From Clostridia bacterium (GTDB lineage: Bacteria; Bacillota_A; Clostridia; Oscillospirales; CAG-272): a DNA stretch of 26,717 nucleotides. The stretch covers positions 1-26,717 of the forward strand of contig JAFTUD010000039.1 in NCBI GenBank assembly GCA_017466455.1, written 5' to 3'. Below are positions 1 to 6,385 of the stretch, piece after piece. The position numbers were made by a program, and so were the translations under genes. The notes beneath the pieces were generated by a model. The model saw nothing but the letters and a program-made list of their open reading frames with translations. It searched no databases and had not been told where the DNA came from. Numbering within the stretch: position 1 is the first letter of the stretch; every line of letters begins with the position of its first letter.

Positions 1-800
1 TATGTAGGAACGATAATCGGCTCAACAGGTGCAGCCTCCTCGGCTACCTCCTCGGCAACTGCCTCATCCTCAACAACAGGCTCTTCAGCTACAGGCTCTT
101 CAGCTACCTGCTCCTCAGCTACAACCTCTTCGGCAACAGGCTCTTCATCGGCTACTGCTACCTCTTCATCAGCTACTGCCTCTTCCTCAACGACAGGCTC
201 CTCGTAAGCGGGCTCCTCAGCCACTGCCTCATCACTGCTCTCATAAACAGGAACGAGATTTACAGGAATAATATTCTTTTCCTTGTCTGATGCTATGATT
301 CCGGCGCTTTCATTCTCTGCATCCTCATAGTTCCAGCCAAGAATCTTCTCACCGTCAGCCTCTTCGGGAATATCTATTGCGAACGGACGAATCTCCTTTG
401 AGATTTCCTCGCCGTCTTTATTCTTGAAGGTGATTTCAAGAACTGCATTTGCATCCTCAACGGTAATTCCAACAACGGGCTTTTGCCAAACTGCGTAAAG
501 CTCTGTTGACTTCCAAACGCGAATTTGCTTCTTTCCAAGCCTTTTTTCGCCGTTTTCATCGTAGCTCCAGCCGACAAAGATCTTGCCGTTCTTATTCGCG
601 GTAGCTACATCTATTTTTCTGCCCCAACCGTACTTAGTGTGTGCAATCTCATAGTCTTCGTCGGGGTCTACATATACAACCTCAACCTTTCTGAGGGCAA
701 GGAAGAATACTGCTACAAGAGCTACTACAAGAATTGCCGCATACAACCAGATATTGCCGTTTATCAGGTTGATTGCCATCAATGTGTTTAATAATGCCAT
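1..800 (-). CDS. Membrane-anchored protein with beta-repeat modules and acidic tail (partial, runs off left edge)
   Basis: The minus strand is open from an ATG at 798-800 to the window edge, giving 266 residues with no stop. An AGGAGG-like site (minus-strand GGAGG, 807-811) and a good promoter at 841-870 support this start. Residues 16-37 form one transmembrane helix followed by Arg-Lys; by the positive-inside rule the C-terminal part may be cytoplasmic (inference). Residues about 50-107 and 113-187 look like two degenerate InlB-B/Flg_new-type beta-repeats, with GKIFVGWSYDENG and LYAVW in the first and EKILGWNYED in the second. From residue 188 on the chain is almost wholly Glu, Val, Ala and Pro in repeats such as VAEEPVAEEPVVE, with no Lys or Arg. 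The function is unknown; it could be a structural or scaffolding protein. The C-terminus, and any folded domain there, lies outside the window. Confidence 0.85.
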   Translation of the reverse strand, partial: MALLNTLMAINLINGNIWLYAAILVVALVAVFFLALRKVEVVYVDPDEDYEIAHTKYGWGRKIDVATANKNGKIFVGWSYDENGEKRLGKKQIRVWKSTELYAVWQKPVVGITVEDANAVLEITFKNKDGEEISKEIRPFAIDIPEEADGEKILGWNYEDAENESAGIIASDKEKNIIPVNLVPVYESSDEAVAEEPAYEEPVVEEEAVADEEVAVADEEPVAEEVVAEEQVAEEPVAEEPVVEDEAVAEEVAEEAAPVEPIIVPT

Positions 801-840
801 TTTGAACCTCCATTACGCATTTCTTTATTGATATATGCTA

Positions 841-870
841 ATTATACTACATAAATTAGACATTTGTCAA
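841..870 (-). promoter_or_regulatory. Sigma-A-type promoter of the left-edge membrane protein gene
   Basis: Read on the minus strand, TTGACA (870-865) is followed by an 18-bp spacer and TATAAT (846-841). Both hexamers match the consensus perfectly, about 40 bp upstream of the ATG at 800. Confidence 0.75.
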
Positions 871-974
871 TAAGTTTTTCAATATTTTTAATGATTTTTT
901 GTTGAAATTTTGACACATCCCCCAACCAAATTGAGGTTTTTCATATCATTTTGTATTGATATAGGCGTGCCTTG

Positions 975-1019
975 CCCGAGCCTGTTTTGCCTTCGGTGAG
1001 GCGCGCGGGTTTCTTTTTT
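975..1019 (+). terminator. Rho-independent terminator-like hairpin with no plus-strand gene upstream
   Basis: CCCG (975-978) and GCCT (980-983) pair with AGGC (999-1002) and CGGG (1006-1009). An inner GCCT...AGGC alternative is also possible. The hairpin is followed by TTTCTTTTTT (1010-1019). The only upstream gene lies on the opposite strand, so the RNA that ends here would have to start in the divergent intergenic region or antisense to that gene. A very weak -35/-10 pair (TTGAGG near 931, TATTGA near 954) could drive a short RNA. It is also possible that this simply insulates glyA. Confidence 0.5.
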
Positions 1020-1062
1020 GTGCAATATTGAAAAGTATTTTTGATATTTTTCGGTATTTGTA

Positions 1063-1091
1063 TTGATTTTTTTGCCGATTTGTAGTAAAAT
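1063..1091 (+). promoter_or_regulatory. Promoter of glyA
   Basis: TTGATT (1063-1068), a 17-bp spacer and TAAAAT (1086-1091) lie 67 bp before the glyA ATG. The hexamers are the same as in the secG promoter at 2892-2920. Confidence 0.65.
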
Positions 1092-1109
1092 ATTTGTGTT
1101 AAAAATTAA

Positions 1110-1136
1110 GCCTCTTGCGCCCGTTTTGCGAGAGGC
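1110..1136 (+). other. Stem-loop in the glyA 5' untranslated region
   Basis: G1110-C1118 pairs with G1128-C1136 (9 bp including one G-U), with a 9-nt loop. It lies between the predicted transcription start and the AAGGAG ribosome binding site at 1145-1150. It is followed by A-rich rather than T-rich sequence, so it is not a terminator of glyA transcription. It matches no glycine, SAM or THF riboswitch that I can recognise. It may stabilise the mRNA. Confidence 0.5.
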
Positions 1137-1157
1137 AAAAAAAGAAGGAGATTTAAA

Positions 1158-2399
1158 ATGGTATCTGAGGTTATTTCTAAAATCACAGGCTACGACAAAG
1201 AGGTTGGAGAGGCAATAAATGCCGAGCTTTCAAGACAAAAAAGAGGTCTTGAGCTTATCGCCTCCGAGAATATGGTGTCCGAGGCAGTTATGCTCGCTAT
1301 GGGTACACCGCTTACAAACAAATATGCAGAGGGTTATCCCGAAAAGAGATATTACGGCGGATGCGAATGCGTTGATGTAGTTGAAAAGCTCGCTATCGAG
1401 CGCGCTTGCAGGCTCTTTGGTGCGGAGCATGCGAATGTTCAGCCTCACAGCGGTGCGCAGGCTAATACTGCTGTATATTTTGCTCTTATTAAGCCCGGTG
1501 ACACAGTTATGGGTATGAATCTTGCTCACGGCGGTCATTTGACACACGGCAGCCCTGTAAACCTTTCCGGTAGCTACTACAACTTCGTTCCCTACGGAGT
1601 AAACGATGACGGATTTATTGATTATGATGAATTTGAGAAAAAGGCTAAGGAGTGCATGCCTAAGCTCATCGTTGCCGGTGCATCCGCTTATCCGAGAGTA
1701 ATTGATTTCAAGAGAATTTCCGAGATTGCAAAGAGCGTTGGCGCATACTTTATGGTTGATATGGCTCACATTGCAGGTCTTGTTGCGGCAGGACTTCACC
1801 CGTCACCTGTTCCATATGCCGATGTTGTAACCACAACTACACATAAGACTTTGAGAGGTCCTCGCGGTGGTCTTATCCTTTGTCGTGCGGAGCTTGCCAA
1901 GGCTATTGACAAGGCTATCTTCCCGGGAACACAGGGCGGTCCGCTTATGCACATTATCGCATCTAAGGCTGTTTGCTTTGGAGAGGCGCTCACTCCCGAA
2001 TTCAAGGAATATCAGACTCAAATTGTTAAAAACGCGAAGGCTCTTGCCGATACGCTTCTTAGCGAGGGCTTTGACCTCGTTTCGGGCGGAACCGACAACC
2101 ACCTTATGCTTCTTGACCTTCGTCCGTTCGGAATTACCGGTAAGGAGCTTGAAAGGCGCCTTGACGAATGCTACATTACTGTTAATAAAAATGCTATTCC
2201 TAACGACCCCGAAAAGCCGTTTGTTACAAGCGGTGTAAGAATCGGCACTCCCGCGGTTACCTCAAGAGGTCTTAAGGAGGACGATATGGTTAAGCTCGGC
2301 AAGCTTATTAAGCTCGTTGCTACCGAGTTTGAGGAAAAGGCGGACTACATTCGCGCCGAGGTTACTAAAATTTGCGAAAAATACCCTATTTACGACTAA
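1158..2399 (+). CDS. glyA: Serine hydroxymethyltransferase
   Basis: This is a 413-residue cytoplasmic PLP enzyme that interconverts serine plus tetrahydrofolate with glycine plus 5,10-methylene-THF, the main one-carbon supply. Family landmarks are all present: [10 protein letters not shown] near the N-terminus, [24 protein letters not shown], the [13 protein letters not shown] stretch, and [14 protein letters not shown], where Lys230 forms the PLP Schiff base. The length is normal for the family. The start is set by AAGGAG at 1145-1150 and by the conserved N-terminus. It has its own promoter and leader stem-loop. A Fur-family gene begins 8 bp after its stop, so the two are probably cotranscribed. 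Confidence 0.97.
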   Translation: MVSEVISKITGYDKEVGEAINAELSRQKRGLELIASENMVSEAVMLAMGTPLTNKYAEGYPEKRYYGGCECVDVVEKLAIERACRLFGAEHANVQPHSGAQANTAVYFALIKPGDTVMGMNLAHGGHLTHGSPVNLSGSYYNFVPYGVNDDGFIDYDEFEKKAKECMPKLIVAGASAYPRVIDFKRISEIAKSVGAYFMVDMAHIAGLVAAGLHPSPVPYADVVTTTTHKTLRGPRGGLILCRAELAKAIDKAIFPGTQGGPLMHIIASKAVCFGEALTPEFKEYQTQIVKNAKALADTLLSEGFDLVSGGTDNHLMLLDLRPFGITGKELERRLDECYITVNKNAIPNDPEKPFVTSGVRIGTPAVTSRGLKEDDMVKLGKLIKLVATEFEEKADYIRAEVTKICEKYPIYD

Positions 2400-2407
2400 C
2401 TAATTAA

Positions 2408-2857
2408 ATGAAGACAGAATACAATACACGGCAACGGGCGCTCATAATTGAATTCTTAAAGGAAAACAGCGCCCATGTCACTGTGCGTGATATAATTCAG
2501 CATCTGAGTGAGCAGGGGATAAGGGTCGGCACTGCGACGGTTTACCGCACGCTTGACAAGCTTTGCGCGCTTGGAACTGTGAGAAAATTCGTTGTTGACG
2601 AAAGAAGCGGTGCATGCTATCAATACACACACGGCGCGGAATGTGATGAGCATTTTCACCTTAAATGCGTGTCCTGCGGTGCGCTTATCCATATGGACTG
2701 CGGTTTTCTTGAGCAAATGGAAAAGCATATTTTTGAGGATCACGGATTTACTGTAAGCTCGGGAAAGACTGTAATTTACGGTCTTTGCGCAGATTGTAAT
2801 CCAAAAAGCGTTGAAAATGGCCCTTCAAGCGGACATTGCTGTAATCATAAGCACTAA
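2408..2857 (+). CDS. Fur-family metalloregulator (Fur/PerR/Zur group)
   Basis: The protein has 149 residues. Residues 1-75 form a winged helix with the family hallmark VGTATVYRTLDKL (about 40-52). Residues 79-130 form the metal/dimer domain: Cys87, Cys90, Cys127 and Cys130 (CVSC and CADC) should make the structural zinc site, and His82 and His84 in DEHFHLKC are typical regulatory-metal ligands. The sequence does not tell me whether the signal is iron, zinc, manganese or peroxide. An extra tail after the last CxxC ends in GHCCNHKH, which could bind metal. No clear Shine-Dalgarno site precedes the ATG, and the gene starts 8 bp after the glyA stop, so translation may depend on ribosomes leaving glyA (inference). 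Confidence 0.92.
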   Translation: MKTEYNTRQRALIIEFLKENSAHVTVRDIIQHLSEQGIRVGTATVYRTLDKLCALGTVRKFVVDERSGACYQYTHGAECDEHFHLKCVSCGALIHMDCGFLEQMEKHIFEDHGFTVSSGKTVIYGLCADCNPKSVENGPSSGHCCNHKH

Positions 2858-2891
2858 AATTTGATTTTTTTAGGAAATTTTCGTTTTTCTA

Positions 2892-2920
2892 TTGATTTTT
2901 AATTTTGTTTGTGATAAAAT
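2892..2920 (+). promoter_or_regulatory. Promoter of secG
   Basis: TTGATT (2892-2897), a 17-bp spacer and TAAAAT (2915-2920) lie 45 bp before the secG start. No obvious terminator separates the Fur-family gene from it. Confidence 0.65.
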
Positions 2921-2965
2921 ACACTTCGCTATACATCTTTTAACTTATGATTGGAGGAAAAAACA

Positions 2966-3256
2966 ATGATCGATATTATCCTTGGCGTATTGTTGATAGT
3001 TGCTGCGGTATTTCTTGTAATTGCAGTGCTTTTTCAAAGTGGAAAATCAAAGGGCGTTTCCGGAACTATTAGCGGTGGAAGCTCCGAGACATATTTCGGT
3101 AAAAACAAGGGCAAGTCACTTGATAAGAAGCTTTCACTTCTTACCGCGATTGTAGCTATTGTATTTATGGTTATCGTTTTGGTAGTATATGTTAGCCAAC
3201 CATACACCGACTTTATGGATTGGTTCCTTAGCAGAATCACCACAAGTGCTTCATAA
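2966..3256 (+). CDS. secG: SecG subunit of the protein translocase
   Basis: This is a 96-residue membrane protein with two hydrophobic helices (about residues 2-23 and 56-80) joined by the conserved Gly/Ser-rich loop (SGTISGGSSETYFGKNKGKSL). This is the usual SecG build: it assists SecYE during preprotein export. The ATG at 2966 is chosen over an upstream in-frame TTG at 2951 because GGAGG at 2953-2957 is correctly spaced for 2966 and would lie inside the longer reading frame. Its own promoter is at 2892-2920 and a strong terminator follows. SecG beside RNase R is a common Firmicutes gene order, here interrupted by a repeat block. Confidence 0.95.
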   Translation: MIDIILGVLLIVAAVFLVIAVLFQSGKSKGVSGTISGGSSETYFGKNKGKSLDKKLSLLTAIVAIVFMVIVLVVYVSQPYTDFMDWFLSRITTSAS

Positions 3257-3269
3257 TTACGCTTTTAAG

Positions 3270-3297
3270 CCGCTTTGAAATTTCAAAGCGGTTTTTT
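3270..3297 (+). terminator. Rho-independent terminator after secG
   Basis: CCGCTTTGAAA (3270-3280) and TTTCAAAGCGG (3281-3291) form a perfect inverted repeat followed by TTTTTT (3292-3297), 13 bp after the secG stop. Confidence 0.9.
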
Positions 3298-3300
3298 ATT

Positions 3301-3778
3301 GCCGAGGCGGTGAGCCTCGGCGGGCATATGAATTCGGAATTCGGAATTCGGAGTGATAGGTTAGAATATTGCTTGGGGTGTGTGGAACAAATTCATACTG
3401 TGCGAGGGCGGAGTTCACCCCCCGAGGTACTCGGGCGGAGTGCGGAATGGTGCTGACGCAAATGCGGAATTCGGAATACGGAATTCGGAGTGATAGGTTA
3501 GAATATTGCTCGGGGTGTGTGGAACAAATTCATACTGTGCGAGGGCGGAGTTCACCCCCCGAGGTACTCGGGCGGAGTGCGGAATGGTGCTATCGCAAAT
3601 TCGGAGTTCGGAGTTTGGAATGCGGAATGAAGAAAACTGCTTCGGGGCGTATATAAACGGCTTGTAATAAACAAAAGCGGAGCTTACCACCCAAGGTGCT
3701 TGGGGGCTTCGGGGCGCGAGGAAACGGCTCGCACTAAACGATGTCGGAGCTTGCCCGCGGTGGCACACCGCTTATTTT
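3301..3778 (+). repeat. Composite intergenic repeat block between secG and rnr
   Basis: The block opens with an 8-bp-stem hairpin, GCCGAGGC/GCCTCGGC (3301-3321), then GGAATTCGGAATTCGGAGT iterons. A unit of about 137 bp follows in tandem (3343-3479, then 3480-3600). Further diverged copies of its second half continue to about 3778. Each copy carries a CGGAGYTTRCC-like element followed by a small hairpin: CCCGAG-GTA-CTCGGG twice, CCCAAG-GTG-CTTGGG and GCGGTG-GCA-CACCGC. The stems differ but stay paired. The iterons and the GGAATGGTGCTATCGCAA module recur at 15540-15595 (minus) and 21010-21105. Short reading frames across the block are repeat-encoded and not credible genes. No promoter for rnr was identified in it. 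Confidence 0.85.
3343..3600 (+). repeat. Tandem duplication of about 137 bp
   Basis: Starting at GGAATTCG in 3343 and again at 3480, the two copies are nearly identical over about 115 bp. One difference is GCTTGGGG versus GCTCGGGG. They diverge at GGTGCTGACGCAA versus GGTGCTATCGCAA. The near identity implies a recent duplication. Confidence 0.85.
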
Positions 3779-3844
3779 CGCTTCCTTTTCTTTCTCCAAG
3801 ATGATTTTGTGAGCAATAATTTTTATTAGGTTGGTTTCTTTTTG

Positions 3845-3874
3845 CTTCTTTTTCTTCTCCTAAAGAAAAAGAAG
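3845..3874 (+). other. 12-bp leader hairpin abutting the rnr ribosome binding site
   Basis: CTTCTTTTTCTT (3845-3856) pairs perfectly with AAGAAAAAGAAG (3863-3874) around a CTCCTA loop. GGGAGGT follows directly. The loop CTCC is also complementary to the GGAG of the ribosome binding site. A related hairpin with a compensated stem sits in front of the GH94 gene (15365-15390, minus). Confidence 0.7.
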
Positions 3875-3883
3875 GGAGGTATT

Positions 3884-6172
3884 ATGGATTTCAGGAAAGA
3901 GATATTTGATATAATCAAATCGGATTTTTATATTCCGATGACGACAAACGAGCTTTTTGAGCTTGTTTGCAAGGATAAGGAGCATATGGTCAAGGATTTT
4001 TTCAAGACGCTTTGCGAAATGGAGGAATGCTTTGAGATATTTGTGTCCAAGAAGGGCAAGGTTTCCCTTCCCCCCGAGGGAATGTATGTAAGGGGAATTT
4101 TTCACGCGCCCTCGCACGGAAAATTCGGCTTTGTTGTAAACGATGAGGGCGAGAGCTTTATTCCCCCTGCTCTTGTATGCGGTGCTATGGACGGGGACAC
4201 GGTTGTCGCCAAGAGAATTGACAAGGGCTCCCACTTTTACGGCAAGGGAAATGAAGCCGAGATTGTCGCCATTGCAGAGCGCGCAATCGTTGAATTTACA
4301 GGCACATTCGAGGGCTTTTCAAGCAAGGGTAAGCTTTACGGCTCTGTATATCCCGACAATCCGAGGCTTGACTTTGTTGCTACCGTGCTTGGAAGCGCTA
4401 TTAGTGCCGAGACGGGCGACAAGGTAGCTTGCAAAATAACGAAATATCCGCTTTTTGAGGGGGATAAGATTGGCGTTAAGGTCACGGAAGCGTTTGGAAA
4501 AAGCGAGAGCAAGGAAGCGAATTACAAGGCTATACTTCGTGAGCATAAAATCCCCGAAAGGTTTGAAAATACTGTGCTTGACGAAGCCGAAAGGGTATCA
4601 AACGAGCCGATATGTGTCGGTAATCGCCTTGATTTAAGGGATAAAACGATATTCACCATTGATAGCGAGAGCGCAAAGGATCTTGACGATGCCATCTCTA
4701 TTGAGCGCACCGATGACGGATATATTCTTGGCGTGCATATCGCCGATGTTTCGCACTATGTCAGGGAAAAATCCGAGATTGATAAGGAAGCTATGGCAAG
4801 AGGAACAAGCGTGTACTTTACCGATAAGGTTGTGCCCATGCTACCACCCTCGCTTTCAAACGGAGCATGCTCGCTAAACGGCGGAGTTGACCGCTATGCC
4901 CTTTCCGCAATTATCAGGCTTGACAAGGCGGGAAATATAAAGGATACAACGCTTGCCAAGAGCATTATTAACTCAAAGATGCGTGGCGTTTATTCGGAGC
5001 TTAATGACGTCATTGAAAACGGTGAAAACAGCGAATTTTACACGAAATATAGACACATAGTCGCTGATTTTAATATAATGCGCGAGCTTTATCTCATTTT
5101 AAAGAGGCGCAGTGACGAGGCGGGGGCTATGGAGCTTGAGGGCGACGAGGTAGAAATTCTTCTTGACAGCGAGGGCTATCCCTGCGAGCTTACTCTGCGT
5201 GAGCGTGGAGAGAGCGAGAGGCTGATTGAGCAGTTTATGCTTTGTGCCAACCGTGCGGTTGCGGAATTTTTAACTAAGCATTCCCTTCCCTGTATTTACA
5301 GAGTGCATGAAAGCCCCGACCCCGAAAAAATTCGTTCCTTTGCTATATTTGCCGGCAATCTTGGAATTGATGTTTCCCCTATTGCAGACGCTGAAAGCAT
5401 CACTCCCCTTTCCTTGTCGCTCGTGCTTGAGGACGCGAGAAAAAAGGGCAAGGCAGAGGTTGCCTCGGGCGTTCTGCTTCGCTCGCTTATGAAGGCGAAA
5501 TATATGCACGAGCCGAAGGGGCACTTTGGCTTGGCAACCAAGCTTTATTGCCACTTCACCTCGCCGATCAGGCGTTATCCCGACCTTGGAGTGCATAGAA
5601 TTATTTCGGCTTACTTGAATAACGAGATGAATAAATCGGAGCTTTCCCGCCTTGCAAAATATGCCGAGAGAAGCGCCAAGGAGTCAAGCGACAATGAGCT
5701 TCGGGCTCTTTTCGCCGAAAGGCAGATTGAGGAGCTTTACAAGACGGTATATATGAGTGATTTCGTGGGCGAGGTGCTTGAGGGCACGATAAGCTCTGTG
5801 ACGAGCTTTGGCTTTTTCGTCAAGTGCGACAACCTTTGCGAGGGACTTGTGCCGATTGTGACGCTCGGTCCTCTCTACTTTGACGAAGGAAGCATTACTC
5901 TTTCCTCGCCAAGGCGTATTTTTGCGCTTGGCATGCGCGTTAAGGTTAAGGTCCTTGAGGCTAATGTAATCACAAGGCGGGTAACTCTTGAGCTTGTAGA
6001 ATGTGAGGAAGCCGACAGGGGTGAGCGATTGCCACCTGTTGTATTTAACACTCCCAAGATAACCGACAGACGCACCTCGGGCAGGGGGCGGGGCGGGTCA
6101 CGCTCTCGCGGTAAGGCAAGAGATGGCAGGCACGGCAAGGGTCATTCAAGGCGTAAGGGAAAAAGGCGCTAA
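3884..6172 (+). CDS. rnr: Ribonuclease R (3'-5' exoribonuclease, RNB family)
   Basis: This is a 762-residue processive 3'-5' exoribonuclease that degrades structured RNA, normally together with tmRNA/SmpB-dependent decay. In order there is an N-terminal helical/winged region (1-60), cold-shock OB folds (about 65-220), the RNB catalytic domain with TIDSESAKDLDDAISI (the Asp260, Asp266, Asp268 and Asp269 cluster that binds Mg2+), the signature HFTSPIRRYPDLGVHR (about residue 560), an S1 domain (about 625-705), and a Lys/Arg/Gly-rich tail typical of RNase R. The ATG at 3884, with GGGAGGT just upstream, is preferred over 3842, which would translate the leader hairpin. The usual smpB partner is not next door; ppdK follows after a terminator. 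Confidence 0.96.
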   Translation: MDFRKEIFDIIKSDFYIPMTTNELFELVCKDKEHMVKDFFKTLCEMEECFEIFVSKKGKVSLPPEGMYVRGIFHAPSHGKFGFVVNDEGESFIPPALVCGAMDGDTVVAKRIDKGSHFYGKGNEAEIVAIAERAIVEFTGTFEGFSSKGKLYGSVYPDNPRLDFVATVLGSAISAETGDKVACKITKYPLFEGDKIGVKVTEAFGKSESKEANYKAILREHKIPERFENTVLDEAERVSNEPICVGNRLDLRDKTIFTIDSESAKDLDDAISIERTDDGYILGVHIADVSHYVREKSEIDKEAMARGTSVYFTDKVVPMLPPSLSNGACSLNGGVDRYALSAIIRLDKAGNIKDTTLAKSIINSKMRGVYSELNDVIENGENSEFYTKYRHIVADFNIMRELYLILKRRSDEAGAMELEGDEVEILLDSEGYPCELTLRERGESERLIEQFMLCANRAVAEFLTKHSLPCIYRVHESPDPEKIRSFAIFAGNLGIDVSPIADAESITPLSLSLVLEDARKKGKAEVASGVLLRSLMKAKYMHEPKGHFGLATKLYCHFTSPIRRYPDLGVHRIISAYLNNEMNKSELSRLAKYAERSAKESSDNELRALFAERQIEELYKTVYMSDFVGEVLEGTISSVTSFGFFVKCDNLCEGLVPIVTLGPLYFDEGSITLSSPRRIFALGMRVKVKVLEANVITRRVTLELVECEEADRGERLPPVVFNTPKITDRRTSGRGRGGSRSRGKARDGRHGKGHSRRKGKRR

Positions 6173-6214
6173 GAGCCTTAGTGCCAAAAGCCTTAATTGT
6201 GTAAAATTAACAAA

Positions 6215-6242
6215 ACCGTGGGAAAGTTCTCACGGTTTTTTC
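6215..6242 (+). terminator. Rho-independent terminator after rnr
   Basis: ACCGTGGGAA (6215-6224) pairs with TTCTCACGGT (6227-6236), with one G-U, and is followed by a T run. It lies about 40 bp after the rnr stop. Confidence 0.85.
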
Positions 6243-6291
6243 TTGTTTTTTATAATTTTAATAATAATGTAGATTTTTTTCAAAAAAGGTA

Positions 6292-6320
6292 TTCCATTTT
6301 TTGCTCGGGTGTGTTATACT
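6292..6320 (+). promoter_or_regulatory. Probable extended -10 promoter of ppdK
   Basis: TATACT (6315-6320) is preceded by TG at 6312-6313 (extended -10). A weak -35, TTCCAT (6292-6297), lies 17 bp upstream. A GC-rich dyad (TGTGCG...CGCACA, about 6326-6343) falls in the untranslated leader. Confidence 0.5.
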
Positions 6321-6385
6321 TAGTATGTGCGTGCCCGCGCACACCATCAACATTTGATTATTATTTTATTATGGAGGTACTTTGA

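Noticed and set aside
1110..1136. Riboswitch in the glyA leader
   Set aside because: It is a single short stem-loop with no recognisable glycine, SAM or tetrahydrofolate aptamer core and no alternative terminator, so it is listed only as a hairpin.
3369..3656. 95-codon frame in the repeat block after secG
   Set aside because: It is made of the tandem 137-bp repeat, with no ribosome binding site, and its protein is itself a repeat artefact.
6197..6385. 62-codon frame just before ppdK
   Set aside because: It covers the rnr terminator, the promoter region and the ppdK ribosome binding site, with no start signal of its own.
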